In this document: piece by piece, positions 24,904 to 31,849 of the stretch
Numbering within the stretch: the first letter of the stretch is position 1
How the letters are laid out: each line of letters begins with the position of its first letter
Source of the DNA: Mycolicibacterium komossense
GTDB taxonomy: Bacteria; Actinomycetota; Actinomycetes; Mycobacteriales; Mycobacteriaceae
Assembly: GCF_025822605.1 (NCBI RefSeq)
Contig: NZ_JACKTY010000037.1
Span: forward strand, 1 to 64,000
Reading direction: 5' to 3'
DNA: 64,000 nt
Notes under the pieces: model-generated
Told to the model about the DNA's origin: nothing
The model's input: the letters and a program-made list of their open reading frames with translations, nothing else
Databases searched by the model: none
Position numbers and translations under genes: made by a program

Positions 24904-25230
24904 ATGGCGGCATTGCTGCGTGAGGTCATCGGCGACGTGCTGCGCCGTGCCCGGACGTCCCAGGCCCGCACTCTGCGGGAGGTTTCCGATTCGGCGCGGG
25001 TCAGCCTGGGTTATCTCTCCGAGGTCGAGCGCGGTCGCAAAGAAGCCTCGAGCGAGCTGCTCAGCGCCATCTGCTCGGCGTTGGAGATCCCGTTGTCGCG
25101 GGTGTTGACTGACGCCGGCGAGCGGATGGCGCGCCAGGAGAAGGTGACCTTGGCCGGCACCGGCGCGACCAATATCGACGCTGCGACGAAGGTCGTCATC
25201 CCGTCGACGGTCACGATGGCGGTTGCGTAA
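24904..25230 (+). CDS. clgR: Stress regulator ClgR (Clp gene regulator)
   Basis: 108 aa Cro/CI-type regulator that activates clp protease and envelope-stress genes. The helix-turn-helix covers LREVSDSARVSLGYLSEVERGRKEAS (about residues 23-48). The C terminus ends VTMAVA; an Ala-type end fits the known turnover of ClgR by ClpP1P2, so protein level is probably set by the proteases it controls. An AAAGGAGAG ribosome site lies at 24891-24899. Behind an ECF-type promoter and upstream of the 35-kDa antigen gene, as in M. tuberculosis. Confidence 0.93.
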   Translation: MAALLREVIGDVLRRARTSQARTLREVSDSARVSLGYLSEVERGRKEASSELLSAICSALEIPLSRVLTDAGERMARQEKVTLAGTGATNIDAATKVVIPSTVTMAVA

Positions 25231-25345
25231 GTCCCTCGGCGATCAATTTCTGCCGGGGGTGTGGCGATCTGTGCGGACCCGATAAATTGGGCTACGAACA
25301 TGTACATGCCAGGCAGAGTTCGACAACTTAAGGCGGAATGAATCC

Positions 25346-26158
25346 ATGGCCAATCCGTTCGTGAAGGCATGGCGCTACCTGACGGCGCTGTTCAACTCGA
25401 AGATCGACGAGCACGCTGACCCGAAGATCCAGATTCAGCAAGCCATCGAGGAAGCGCAACGCACCCACCAGGCGCTGACCCAGCAGGCCGCCCAGGTGAT
25501 CGGTAACCAGCGCCAGCTGGAGATGCGGCTCAACCGTCAGCTTGCCGATATCGAGAAGCTGCAGGCCAACGTCCGGCAGGCGCTGACACTGGCAGATCAG
25601 GCGGCCGCCACCGGGGATGCCGCCAAGGCCACCGAATACAACAACGCCGCCGAGGCGTTCGCGGCGCAACTGGTCACCGCCGAGCAGAGTGTCGAGGACC
25701 TCAAAGGTCTGCACGATCAATCGTTGCAGGCCGCCGCTCAGGCCAAGAAGGCTGTCGAGCAGAACGCGATGATGCTGCAGACGAAGATCGCCGAGCGCAC
25801 CAAACTGCTCAGCCAGCTGGAGCAGGCCAAGATGCAAGAGCAGGTCAGCGCGTCGCTGCGGTCGATGAGCGATCTCGCCGCTCCGGGTAACACGCCCACC
25901 CTCGACGAGGTTCGCGACAAGATCGAGCGGCGCTACGCCAACGCGATGGGCGAAGCGGAGCTCGCGCAGAACTCGGTGCAGGGCCGCATGCTGGAGGTCC
26001 AGCAGGCCAGTGTGCAGATGGCCGGCCATTCCCGTCTCGAGCAGATCAAAGCGTCGATGCGTGGCGACGCACTTCCTGCAGGCGGCGCGCCGACGGCCAC
26101 TCCGGCCACCCCCGCTGTAGCTGCCGAGGCCACTCCCGAGAACCCGCTCGGCCAGTAA
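25346..26158 (+). CDS. 35-kDa antigen, PspA/IM30 family
   Basis: 270 aa, largely coiled coil, matching Rv2744c, the mycobacterial PspA-like membrane-stress protein. It begins MANPFVKAWRYLTALF, an amphipathic membrane-binding helix, and continues with heptad-rich helices (about residues 20-215) containing NSKIDEHADPKIQIQQAIEE. The tail is Pro/Ala/Thr-rich. It protects the membrane during envelope stress and is regulated with ClgR. The next gene, a membrane protein, follows by 17 nt, and the set matches the clgR-pspA-pspM unit. Confidence 0.93.
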   Translation: MANPFVKAWRYLTALFNSKIDEHADPKIQIQQAIEEAQRTHQALTQQAAQVIGNQRQLEMRLNRQLADIEKLQANVRQALTLADQAAATGDAAKATEYNNAAEAFAAQLVTAEQSVEDLKGLHDQSLQAAAQAKKAVEQNAMMLQTKIAERTKLLSQLEQAKMQEQVSASLRSMSDLAAPGNTPTLDEVRDKIERRYANAMGEAELAQNSVQGRMLEVQQASVQMAGHSRLEQIKASMRGDALPAGGAPTATPATPAVAAEATPENPLGQ

Positions 26159-26175
26159 TCCGGAAGAAGGTCCCT

Positions 26176-26991
26176 TTGGCGACGAAGATGGCGGCTCGGC
26201 AGTGGCATGGGTTGGTCCAACGCGGGATCGACTCCGCCAGCGAAGCCGCCGAGGTAGTGGCCCACAAGCTCAGCGCGGTCGCCGACCCGCGGGCGCGGCA
26301 GCTGCGTAAGCGCAAATGGGCGCTGCGGCTGGGGTTGTTCTTCGGCTTCTCGTCGTTGTTCTGGGTGTTCGTCACCGGGCTGCTGGCAACCTGGAGTGTC
26401 CCGGTATGGGGCCTGCTGATCACCGGACTCATTGCCGCCGGTGCTGCCTTCCCCGCGACCCTGCTGTTGCTGCGCTACCGGTGGCTGCGGGCCACCCCGC
26501 TGCCGGCGCAACGCCCGGGCATTGCCCGCAGGCTGCCGCCGCCGGGTTCGGCTGCGCGCCCGGCGATGTCGGCCCTCGGTGCTTCGGAACGAGGATTCTT
26601 CTCGTTACTGGGCGTGATGGAACGCACCAAACTGCTACCGGCTGAGGAGATTCGCGAGCTGACGCTCGCGGCCAACCGGAGTTCGTCGACCATGGCCGCC
26701 ACGGCCGCCGAGGTGGTATCGATCGAACGCGCAGTCCGCGCCACCCCGCACTCGCAGGCCTACCTGGTGCCCAGCATCAACGCATTCACCGCACAGCTGG
26801 GCAACGGCGTCCGACAGTACAACGAAATGGTCACTGCCGCAGCACATCTGGTATCCGCGGCGACGGGCGGATCGATGCCGGTTTCGCCCATGTCGCAGCA
26901 GCGTTACCGCGATGAGCTGACCGGCGCGACCGATCGGCTGCTCGGCTGGGCGCAGGCCTTCGACGAACTGGGCGAGCTACGTAGGGCTTGA
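26176..26991 (+). CDS. PspM-like membrane protein (Rv2743c-like)
   Basis: 271 aa. Two adjacent hydrophobic helices (about residues 52-75 and 77-98) follow a basic amphipathic N-terminal region and precede a soluble C-terminal helical domain. In M. tuberculosis the equivalent product binds the PspA-like protein at the membrane. The TTG at 26176 is accepted because GGAAGAAGG lies 5 nt upstream and because the next ATG is only four codons later. Probably co-transcribed with the 35-kDa antigen. The next M. tuberculosis member, Rv2742c, is not present here. Confidence 0.85.
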   Translation: MATKMAARQWHGLVQRGIDSASEAAEVVAHKLSAVADPRARQLRKRKWALRLGLFFGFSSLFWVFVTGLLATWSVPVWGLLITGLIAAGAAFPATLLLLRYRWLRATPLPAQRPGIARRLPPPGSAARPAMSALGASERGFFSLLGVMERTKLLPAEEIRELTLAANRSSSTMAATAAEVVSIERAVRATPHSQAYLVPSINAFTAQLGNGVRQYNEMVTAAAHLVSAATGGSMPVSPMSQQRYRDELTGATDRLLGWAQAFDELGELRRA

Positions 26992-26997
26992 GGGCGC

Positions 26998-27426
26998 TCA
27001 GATATCGCTGCTGGAGGCCGGGCCGTCCCGCGGGCCGTACTTGTCGATGTATGCCTGATGGATATGGGCGTTCTTCTGGCGTGAGATTTCGTCGACCAGA
27101 GCCGGGTCGAGCCCGTGTAGCCGCAGCATGTGGCGGCGCCAGATCTTGTTGAGCGCGTGCGAGAAGTACACAAACGGAATCAGGATCGGCACCGTCATCG
27201 ACAGGTGAACGTACAGCGTCGTCGGGATCAGCCAGAACGGCGACAGGATCACGAACGCCGGGATGAAGACCCGGATCATCACCCGCCGCGTCGCACCCGG
27301 GCCGGCCAGGTCGTTGCGGACCCAGTCGAGCATCGAGTCCGGCAGGCGGCGGCTGAAATAGCAGTAGCCGATCAGCTGCCACAGACTCGGCTTGGTGCGG
27401 CCGGCTGCCGCGACTGGACCCGTCAT
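26998..27426 (-). CDS. DUF5313-like membrane protein
   Basis: 142 aa. The N-terminal SLWQLIGYCYFSRRLPDSMLDWV is followed by two hydrophobic stretches (about residues 50-67 and 70-88), then a basic cytoplasmic region ending in a KYGPRDG tail. The pattern matches the small actinobacterial DUF5313 family as I recall it. Function unknown. The ATG at 27426 overlaps the ephG stop by 1 nt (TGATG), so it is translated by coupling to ephG. Confidence 0.65.
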   Translation of the reverse strand: MTGPVAAAGRTKPSLWQLIGYCYFSRRLPDSMLDWVRNDLAGPGATRRVMIRVFIPAFVILSPFWLIPTTLYVHLSMTVPILIPFVYFSHALNKIWRRHMLRLHGLDPALVDEISRQKNAHIHQAYIDKYGPRDGPASSSDI

Positions 27427-27863
27427 CAGAACTTCCGCTGCAACGACGGAACGGCGATCGCCGCCACCCCGCGCACCAGTGCCTTGATGAAGTCGAAGTT
27501 GTCGAAGTAGTCGCGCCACAACGTGATTCGGCCCTCGTGAACCTCGAAGATGCCGCACACCCAGAAGTTGAGCCGCAGCGGCCCGAAGATCAGCGCGTCG
27601 GTCCGTTCGGTGAGCACGGAATCACCTTCTGCGGCAGCCCGGTGGATCTTGACGTCGAACCCGACGCTGGGCCGCTGCATACCGGCGAACAGCTTCATCG
27701 CGCGCCGAGAACCGCGGATCGTCGGGAATCCGACATTCTGGTAGACCAGATCTTCGGCCAACAGTGCGCCGGCGGTATCGAGGTCCTTGTCGCGCAGCGC
27801 CCCGAGGAACTTCTCCACGGTCGCGGTATTGGCATCCGTACTCACATCGGTCTGCTCCGTCAT
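27426..27863 (-). CDS. ephG: Epoxide hydrolase EphG (limonene-1,2-epoxide hydrolase family)
   Basis: 145 aa cone-shaped NTF2-like fold protein. It shows ATVEKFLGALRDKDLD, LLAEDLVYQNVGFPTIRGS, TERTDALIFGPLRL and EGRITLWRDYFD with the Asp-Arg-Asp catalytic arrangement of limonene-epoxide hydrolase. Equivalent to Rv2740, which hydrolyses steroid and fatty epoxides. The ATG at 27863 follows TAGGCT (27876-27871) by 7 nt, suggesting leaderless transcription. Divergent from the glycosyltransferase gene, 36 bp apart. Confidence 0.9.
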   Translation of the reverse strand: MTEQTDVSTDANTATVEKFLGALRDKDLDTAGALLAEDLVYQNVGFPTIRGSRRAMKLFAGMQRPSVGFDVKIHRAAAEGDSVLTERTDALIFGPLRLNFWVCGIFEVHEGRITLWRDYFDNFDFIKALVRGVAAIAVPSLQRKF

Positions 27864-27899
27864 GGCCACCAGCCTAGTTCGCACCAGCTGTGACAGGGT

Positions 27900-29087
27900 A
27901 TGGCGATGCGTGTTGCCGTGGTCGCCGGCCCTGATCCTGGGCATGCATTTCCCGCGATCGCGCTGTGCCTGCGATTCTTGGGCTCCGGGGACGTTCCGAC
28001 CTTGTTCACCGGCATGGAATGGCTCGACACCGCTGCGGCGGCGGGCATCGACGCGGTCGAACTGCTCGGCCTGGACCCCACCGCGGCCGACGATGACGCT
28101 GATTCCGGAGCCAAGATCCATCAGCGCGCAGCCCGGATGGCGGTGCGCAACGTCCCCGTGCTGCGCGAACTGGCGCCCGATCTGGTGGTCTCCGATGTCA
28201 TCACCGCCTGCGGGGGGATGGCCGCGGAGCTGCTCGGCATCCCGTGGGTCGAGCTCAATCCCCACCCGCTCTACCGGCCGTCGAAGGGCCTTCCGCCGTT
28301 GGGCAGTGGGCTTGCGCCGGGTACCGGCATCGGCGGGCGGCTGCGGGACACTGTGATGCGGTCGCTGACGGCCCGGTCATGGCGCAAGGGACTGCAGCAA
28401 CGTTCGGCGGCCAGGGTGGGGATCGGCCTGCCTGCCGTCGATCCAGGGCCGGTGCGACGGCTGATCGCCACGCTGCCCGCCCTCGAGGTCCCGCGCCCGG
28501 ACTGGCCCCGCGAGGCCGTCGTGGTGGGGCCACTGCATTTCGAGCCGACCGAGGCGGTGCTGCAGATACCGCCCGGTGATGGCCCGGTGATCGCGGTGGC
28601 GCCATCCACGGCGACGACGGGGACGACGGGACTTGCCGAGCTGGCGGTGCAGTGTCTGACGCCGGGGGAGGTGCTGCCCGAGGGCGCGCGCGTGGCAGTG
28701 TCTCGCCTCGGTGGCGAGCACCTGTCCCTGCCGCCTTGGGCGGTCGCCGGCCTGGGCCGGCAGGACGAACTGCTGTCCCAGGCTGACGTGATGGTCTGCG
28801 GCAGCGGGCACGGAATTGTCGCCAAAACTCTGTTGGCGGGTGTGCCACTGGTGGTGGTTCCCGGTGGGGGCGATCAATGGGAAATGGCCAATCGCGTTGT
28901 GCGCCAAGGTAGTGCACGACTCATCCGGCCTCTGACGGCTGAGGCTCTGGTGACCGCGGTGCGTGAGGTGTTGTCGGTGCCCGGCTACCGGGAGGCGGCC
29001 CGGCGGGCTGGGGCGTCGCTGTCGGAAACCGGCGGTGTCACCGATCCGGTACGGGTGTGCCATGAGGCACTGATGGAGGCTGGGTAA
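27900..29087 (+). CDS. Glycosyltransferase, UGT/MGT type (Rv2739c-like)
   Basis: 395 aa GT-B fold enzyme. The N-terminal acceptor domain starts MRVAVVAGPDPGHAFPAIAL, and the C-terminal donor domain holds the nucleotide-sugar motif CGSGHGIVAKTLLAGVPLVVVPGGGDQWEMANRV (about residues 300-332). This is the UDP-glucuronosyltransferase/macrolide glycosyltransferase superfamily; acceptor and sugar are unknown. The ATG at 27900 or the ATG two codons later could start translation. It lies upstream of DUF3046 and recA, as in M. tuberculosis. Confidence 0.85.
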   Translation: MAMRVAVVAGPDPGHAFPAIALCLRFLGSGDVPTLFTGMEWLDTAAAAGIDAVELLGLDPTAADDDADSGAKIHQRAARMAVRNVPVLRELAPDLVVSDVITACGGMAAELLGIPWVELNPHPLYRPSKGLPPLGSGLAPGTGIGGRLRDTVMRSLTARSWRKGLQQRSAARVGIGLPAVDPGPVRRLIATLPALEVPRPDWPREAVVVGPLHFEPTEAVLQIPPGDGPVIAVAPSTATTGTTGLAELAVQCLTPGEVLPEGARVAVSRLGGEHLSLPPWAVAGLGRQDELLSQADVMVCGSGHGIVAKTLLAGVPLVVVPGGGDQWEMANRVVRQGSARLIRPLTAEALVTAVREVLSVPGYREAARRAGASLSETGGVTDPVRVCHEALMEAG

Positions 29088-29097
29088 ATTGGGTGGC

Positions 29098-29292
29098 GTG
29101 CGGCTGACTGAATTCCGTGAGCTCGTCGACGGGCAGTTCGGCGCGGTGCGGGGGGCTTCGTTGCTTGTCGACCACGTGTTGACCAGCATGGGTGGCCGCA
29201 CCGCGGCGCAGGCCATCGAGGATGGCGCGGAACCGCGCGATGTGTGGCGCGCACTGTGCGCAGATTTCGACGTACCCCGCGATCAGTGGTGA
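29098..29292 (+). CDS. DUF3046 protein (Rv2738c-like)
   Basis: 64 aa small helical protein conserved next to recA in actinobacteria. It begins VRLTEFRELVDGQFG, continues ASLLVDHVLTSMGGRTAAQA, and ends PRDVWRALCADFDVP. Role unknown. The GTG at 29098 is preferred over a TTG 9 nt upstream because TAAATT (29085-29090) lies 7 nt before it, giving a leaderless promoter within the end of the glycosyltransferase gene. Confidence 0.85.
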   Translation: MRLTEFRELVDGQFGAVRGASLLVDHVLTSMGGRTAAQAIEDGAEPRDVWRALCADFDVPRDQW

Positions 29293-29334
29293 CTTTTCGG
29301 GTCGTCTGACCCCGCGGCGTGTCGGTCCTTGTCT

Positions 29335-29350
29335 TCGAACATCTGTTCGT
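29335..29350 (+). promoter_or_regulatory. SOS box (LexA site) of recA
   Basis: TCGAACATCTGTTCGT matches the mycobacterial LexA consensus TCGAAC-N4-GTTCGA with one mismatch. It lies 110 bp upstream of the recA start, ahead of a separate PafBC-type promoter. Confidence 0.85.
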
Positions 29351-29380
29351 TATTGTGGTGAGCGTTCGACGCGGCGACTT

Positions 29381-29403
29381 TTGTCGGTGGGCAGTCCTAA
29401 CCT
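29381..29403 (+). promoter_or_regulatory. RecA-NDp (PafBC-dependent) promoter of recA
   Basis: TTGTCGGTG (29381-29389), an 8-nt spacer, then TAACCT (29398-29403) match the RecA-independent DNA-damage promoter consensus (TTGTCRGTG-N8-TANNNT) exactly. The transcript would have a leader of about 50 nt. It lies downstream of the SOS box. Confidence 0.82.
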
Positions 29404-29460
29404 CTGGACCAACCGACTGGAACACCGGTCACCGAACACGACTACCGGAGAGGCACCACC

Positions 29461-30510
29461 ATGGCGCAAGCCCCTGATCGCGAGAAAGCTCTCCAGCTTG
29501 CCCTCGCGCAGATTGAGAAGAGTCACGGCAAGGGCTCGGTCATGCGCCTCGGCGACGAGATACGCCAACCGATCTCGGTCATCCCGACGGGATCCATCGC
29601 TCTGGATGTGGCGCTGGGCATCGGCGGACTGCCTCGTGGCCGCATCATCGAGATCTACGGCCCGGAATCCTCCGGTAAGACCACTGTCGCATTGCACGCG
29701 GTGGCCAATGCGCAGGCTGCCGGCGGTATCGCGGCGTTCATCGACGCCGAGCATGCACTCGATCCCGATTACGCCAAGAAGCTCGGTGTCGACACTGATT
29801 CGCTGCTGGTCAGTCAGCCCGACACCGGTGAGCAGGCACTCGAGATTGCTGACATGCTGATCCGGTCCGGCGCGCTGGACATCCTGGTTATCGACTCGGT
29901 GGCCGCACTCGTGCCACGCGCGGAGATCGAGGGCGAGATGGGCGACAGCCACGTCGGCCTGCAGGCTCGCCTGATGAGCCAGGCGCTGCGCAAGATCACC
30001 GGTGCGCTGAACAACTCGGGCACTACCGCGATCTTCATCAACCAGCTGCGCGAGAAGATCGGCGTCATGTTCGGCTCGCCCGAAACAACAACGGGTGGAA
30101 AGGCTTTGAAGTTCTACGCCTCCGTCCGCCTGGATGTGCGCCGCATCGAGACGCTCAAGGACGGCACCGACGCGGTGGGTAACCGCACTCGCTGCAAGGT
30201 CGTCAAGAACAAGATGGCGCCCCCGTTCAAGCAGGCCGAATTCGACATCCTCTACGGCAAGGGCATCTCCAGGGAGGGCTCGCTGATCGACATGGGTGTC
30301 GAGCACGGCTTCATCCGCAAGTCCGGCTCCTGGTTCACCTATGAAGGTGAGCAGCTTGGTCAAGGCAAGGAGAACGCCCGCAACTTCATGATGGAAAACC
30401 CCGAAGTTGCCAACGAGATCGAGAAGAAGATCAAGGAAAAGCTCGGTATTGGTGCAGTGGTGACCGATGACGCGACCAATGGCGTTCTCCCAGCCCCAGC
30501 CGACTTCTGA
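29461..30510 (+). CDS. recA: Recombinase RecA
   Basis: 349 aa strand-exchange ATPase and LexA co-protease. The Walker A GPESSGKTT (about residues 67-75) and Walker B region LDILVIDSVAALVPR are intact, with the L2-type QLREKIGVMFGSPETTTGG and a short acidic C terminus. The reading frame is continuous, so there is no intein, unlike the M. tuberculosis gene. A GGAGAGG ribosome site lies at 29447-29453. Transcription is controlled by an SOS box and a PafBC promoter. recX overlaps its end. Confidence 0.98.
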   Translation: MAQAPDREKALQLALAQIEKSHGKGSVMRLGDEIRQPISVIPTGSIALDVALGIGGLPRGRIIEIYGPESSGKTTVALHAVANAQAAGGIAAFIDAEHALDPDYAKKLGVDTDSLLVSQPDTGEQALEIADMLIRSGALDILVIDSVAALVPRAEIEGEMGDSHVGLQARLMSQALRKITGALNNSGTTAIFINQLREKIGVMFGSPETTTGGKALKFYASVRLDVRRIETLKDGTDAVGNRTRCKVVKNKMAPPFKQAEFDILYGKGISREGSLIDMGVEHGFIRKSGSWFTYEGEQLGQGKENARNFMMENPEVANEIEKKIKEKLGIGAVVTDDATNGVLPAPADF

Positions 30511-31000
30511 GCCATCGCGCGAGGAGCAGGCGCGGGCAGTATGCCTGCGCCTGCTCACCGCGCGAGCCCGCTCCAGGGCCGAGCTGGCGGGGCAGCTGGA
30601 GAAGCGGGGATACCCCGATGACGTCAGTGCCCGGGTGCTCGACCGGTTGGCCGATGTCGGCCTGATCGACGACGTGGACTTCGCTGAGCAATGGGTGCGG
30701 GCCCGACATGTCAACGCAGGAAAAGGTAAGCGCGCGTTGGCTGTTGAGCTGCGAAACAAGGGTGTCGACGGTGACGTGATCACCGCGACCCTGGAGAGTA
30801 TCGACGCCGGAGCCGAGCGGGAGCGAGCCGAGCAGCTGGTGCAGGGCAAGCTGCGGCGCGAGGCGCTGACCGGTGACGATGATGACAAGATCATGCGGCG
30901 ACTGGTGGCGATGCTGGCCCGCCGCGGCTACAACCAGAGCATGGCGTTCGACGTCGTTCGCACCGAATTGGCAGCGGAGCGGGACCGCCGGAGGGTCTAG
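30479..31000 (+). CDS. recX: RecA regulator RecX
   Basis: 173 aa three-helix-repeat protein that binds RecA filaments and limits their activity. It shows ARAVCLRLLTARARSRAELAGQL, GYPDDVSARVLDRLADVGLIDD and the late VAMLARRGYNQSMAFDVVR. The ATG at 30479 gives a length like M. tuberculosis RecX; an ATG at 30467 would add four residues. The gene overlaps recA by 32 nt in another frame, so its translation depends on recA. Confidence 0.92.
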   Translation: MAFSQPQPTSEPSREEQARAVCLRLLTARARSRAELAGQLEKRGYPDDVSARVLDRLADVGLIDDVDFAEQWVRARHVNAGKGKRALAVELRNKGVDGDVITATLESIDAGAERERAEQLVQGKLRREALTGDDDDKIMRRLVAMLARRGYNQSMAFDVVRTELAAERDRRRV

Positions 31001-31024
31001 CAGTTTCTGTTGCAGAATGGGCGC

Positions 31025-31849
31025 ATGCTGCTCTCCGCCAAGCTGGCGCCCACCTTCGACTACCCGGTGCTGGAGGAATTCTGGCGCAACACTGACGAGC
31101 TGGGTTTCCATTCGGTCGCCAACTATGACCACTTCTACGGGCTGGGCGAGCCAGCCACGCCCACCTTCGAAGGCTGGACGACGTTGGCCGCGATGGGATC
31201 AGTGGTGCGTCGGGCGCGGATCAGCTGCCTGGTATCCGGCGTGACCTATCGCCATCCCGCCGTATTGGCGAAGATGGCCGTCACGGTGGACCACATCAGC
31301 GGGGGTCGGCTGGATTTCGGTATCGGGGCAGGGTGGCACGAGCGTGAGCACCGCGGCTACGGTATCGAATTCCCCAGCGCGGGCACACGTGTCGCCATGC
31401 TCGATGAGGCGTTGACCGTGATCCGTCGGCTGTGGACCGAGGAGTCGGTGACGTTTACGGGTCAGTTCTACACGCTGACCGAAGCGTTGTGCGAGCCCAA
31501 ACCGGTGCAGCGTCCGCATCCGCCGATCGTGATCGGTGGCGACAAGCCACGGATGCTGCGCGTGATCGCCCGCCACGCCGACGAGTGGAACGCGACCAGC
31601 ATCGGCGATGTACAAGTGTGGGCCGAGACCAGCGCGCGGCTCGACACTGCCTGCCGGGACGCCGGCCGTGACCCGGCGCAGATTCGCCGCTCCGTCCAGC
31701 TGTTCCTGTATCCCACTCAGGAGGGTCAGATCGACGAGCAGCTGGCCCGGTTGCCCGAGTTCGAGGCGGCCGGCTGTGCGCATGCGGTGCTCTCGTTCTA
31801 TCAACCGCCGACGGTGGCCCAGCTTCAGCGGATCGCGGAGCTGGCCTAG
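31025..31849 (+). CDS. LLM class F420-dependent oxidoreductase
   Basis: 274 aa luciferase-like barrel. It shows the start LSAKLAPTFDY, ELGFHSVANYDHF, the strand VSGVTYRHPAVLAKMAVTVDHISGGR and the cofactor region GIGAGWHEREHRGYG, typical of the F420-dependent (rather than FMN) mycobacterial LLM subfamily. The substrate is unknown. The ATG at 31025 follows CAGAAT by 6 nt and may be leaderless. Convergent with the GH63-like gene; the two stop codons share the palindrome CTAG. Confidence 0.85.
   Translation: MLLSAKLAPTFDYPVLEEFWRNTDELGFHSVANYDHFYGLGEPATPTFEGWTTLAAMGSVVRRARISCLVSGVTYRHPAVLAKMAVTVDHISGGRLDFGIGAGWHEREHRGYGIEFPSAGTRVAMLDEALTVIRRLWTEESVTFTGQFYTLTEALCEPKPVQRPHPPIVIGGDKPRMLRVIARHADEWNATSIGDVQVWAETSARLDTACRDAGRDPAQIRRSVQLFLYPTQEGQIDEQLARLPEFEAAGCAHAVLSFYQPPTVAQLQRIAELA

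Noticed and set aside
28971..28993. TTGTCGGTG inside the glycosyltransferase gene resembling a PafBC promoter
   Set aside because: The spacer to the next TA-rich hexamer is not 8 nt, the hexamer ends in G, and the site lies within a coding region, so it is a chance match.
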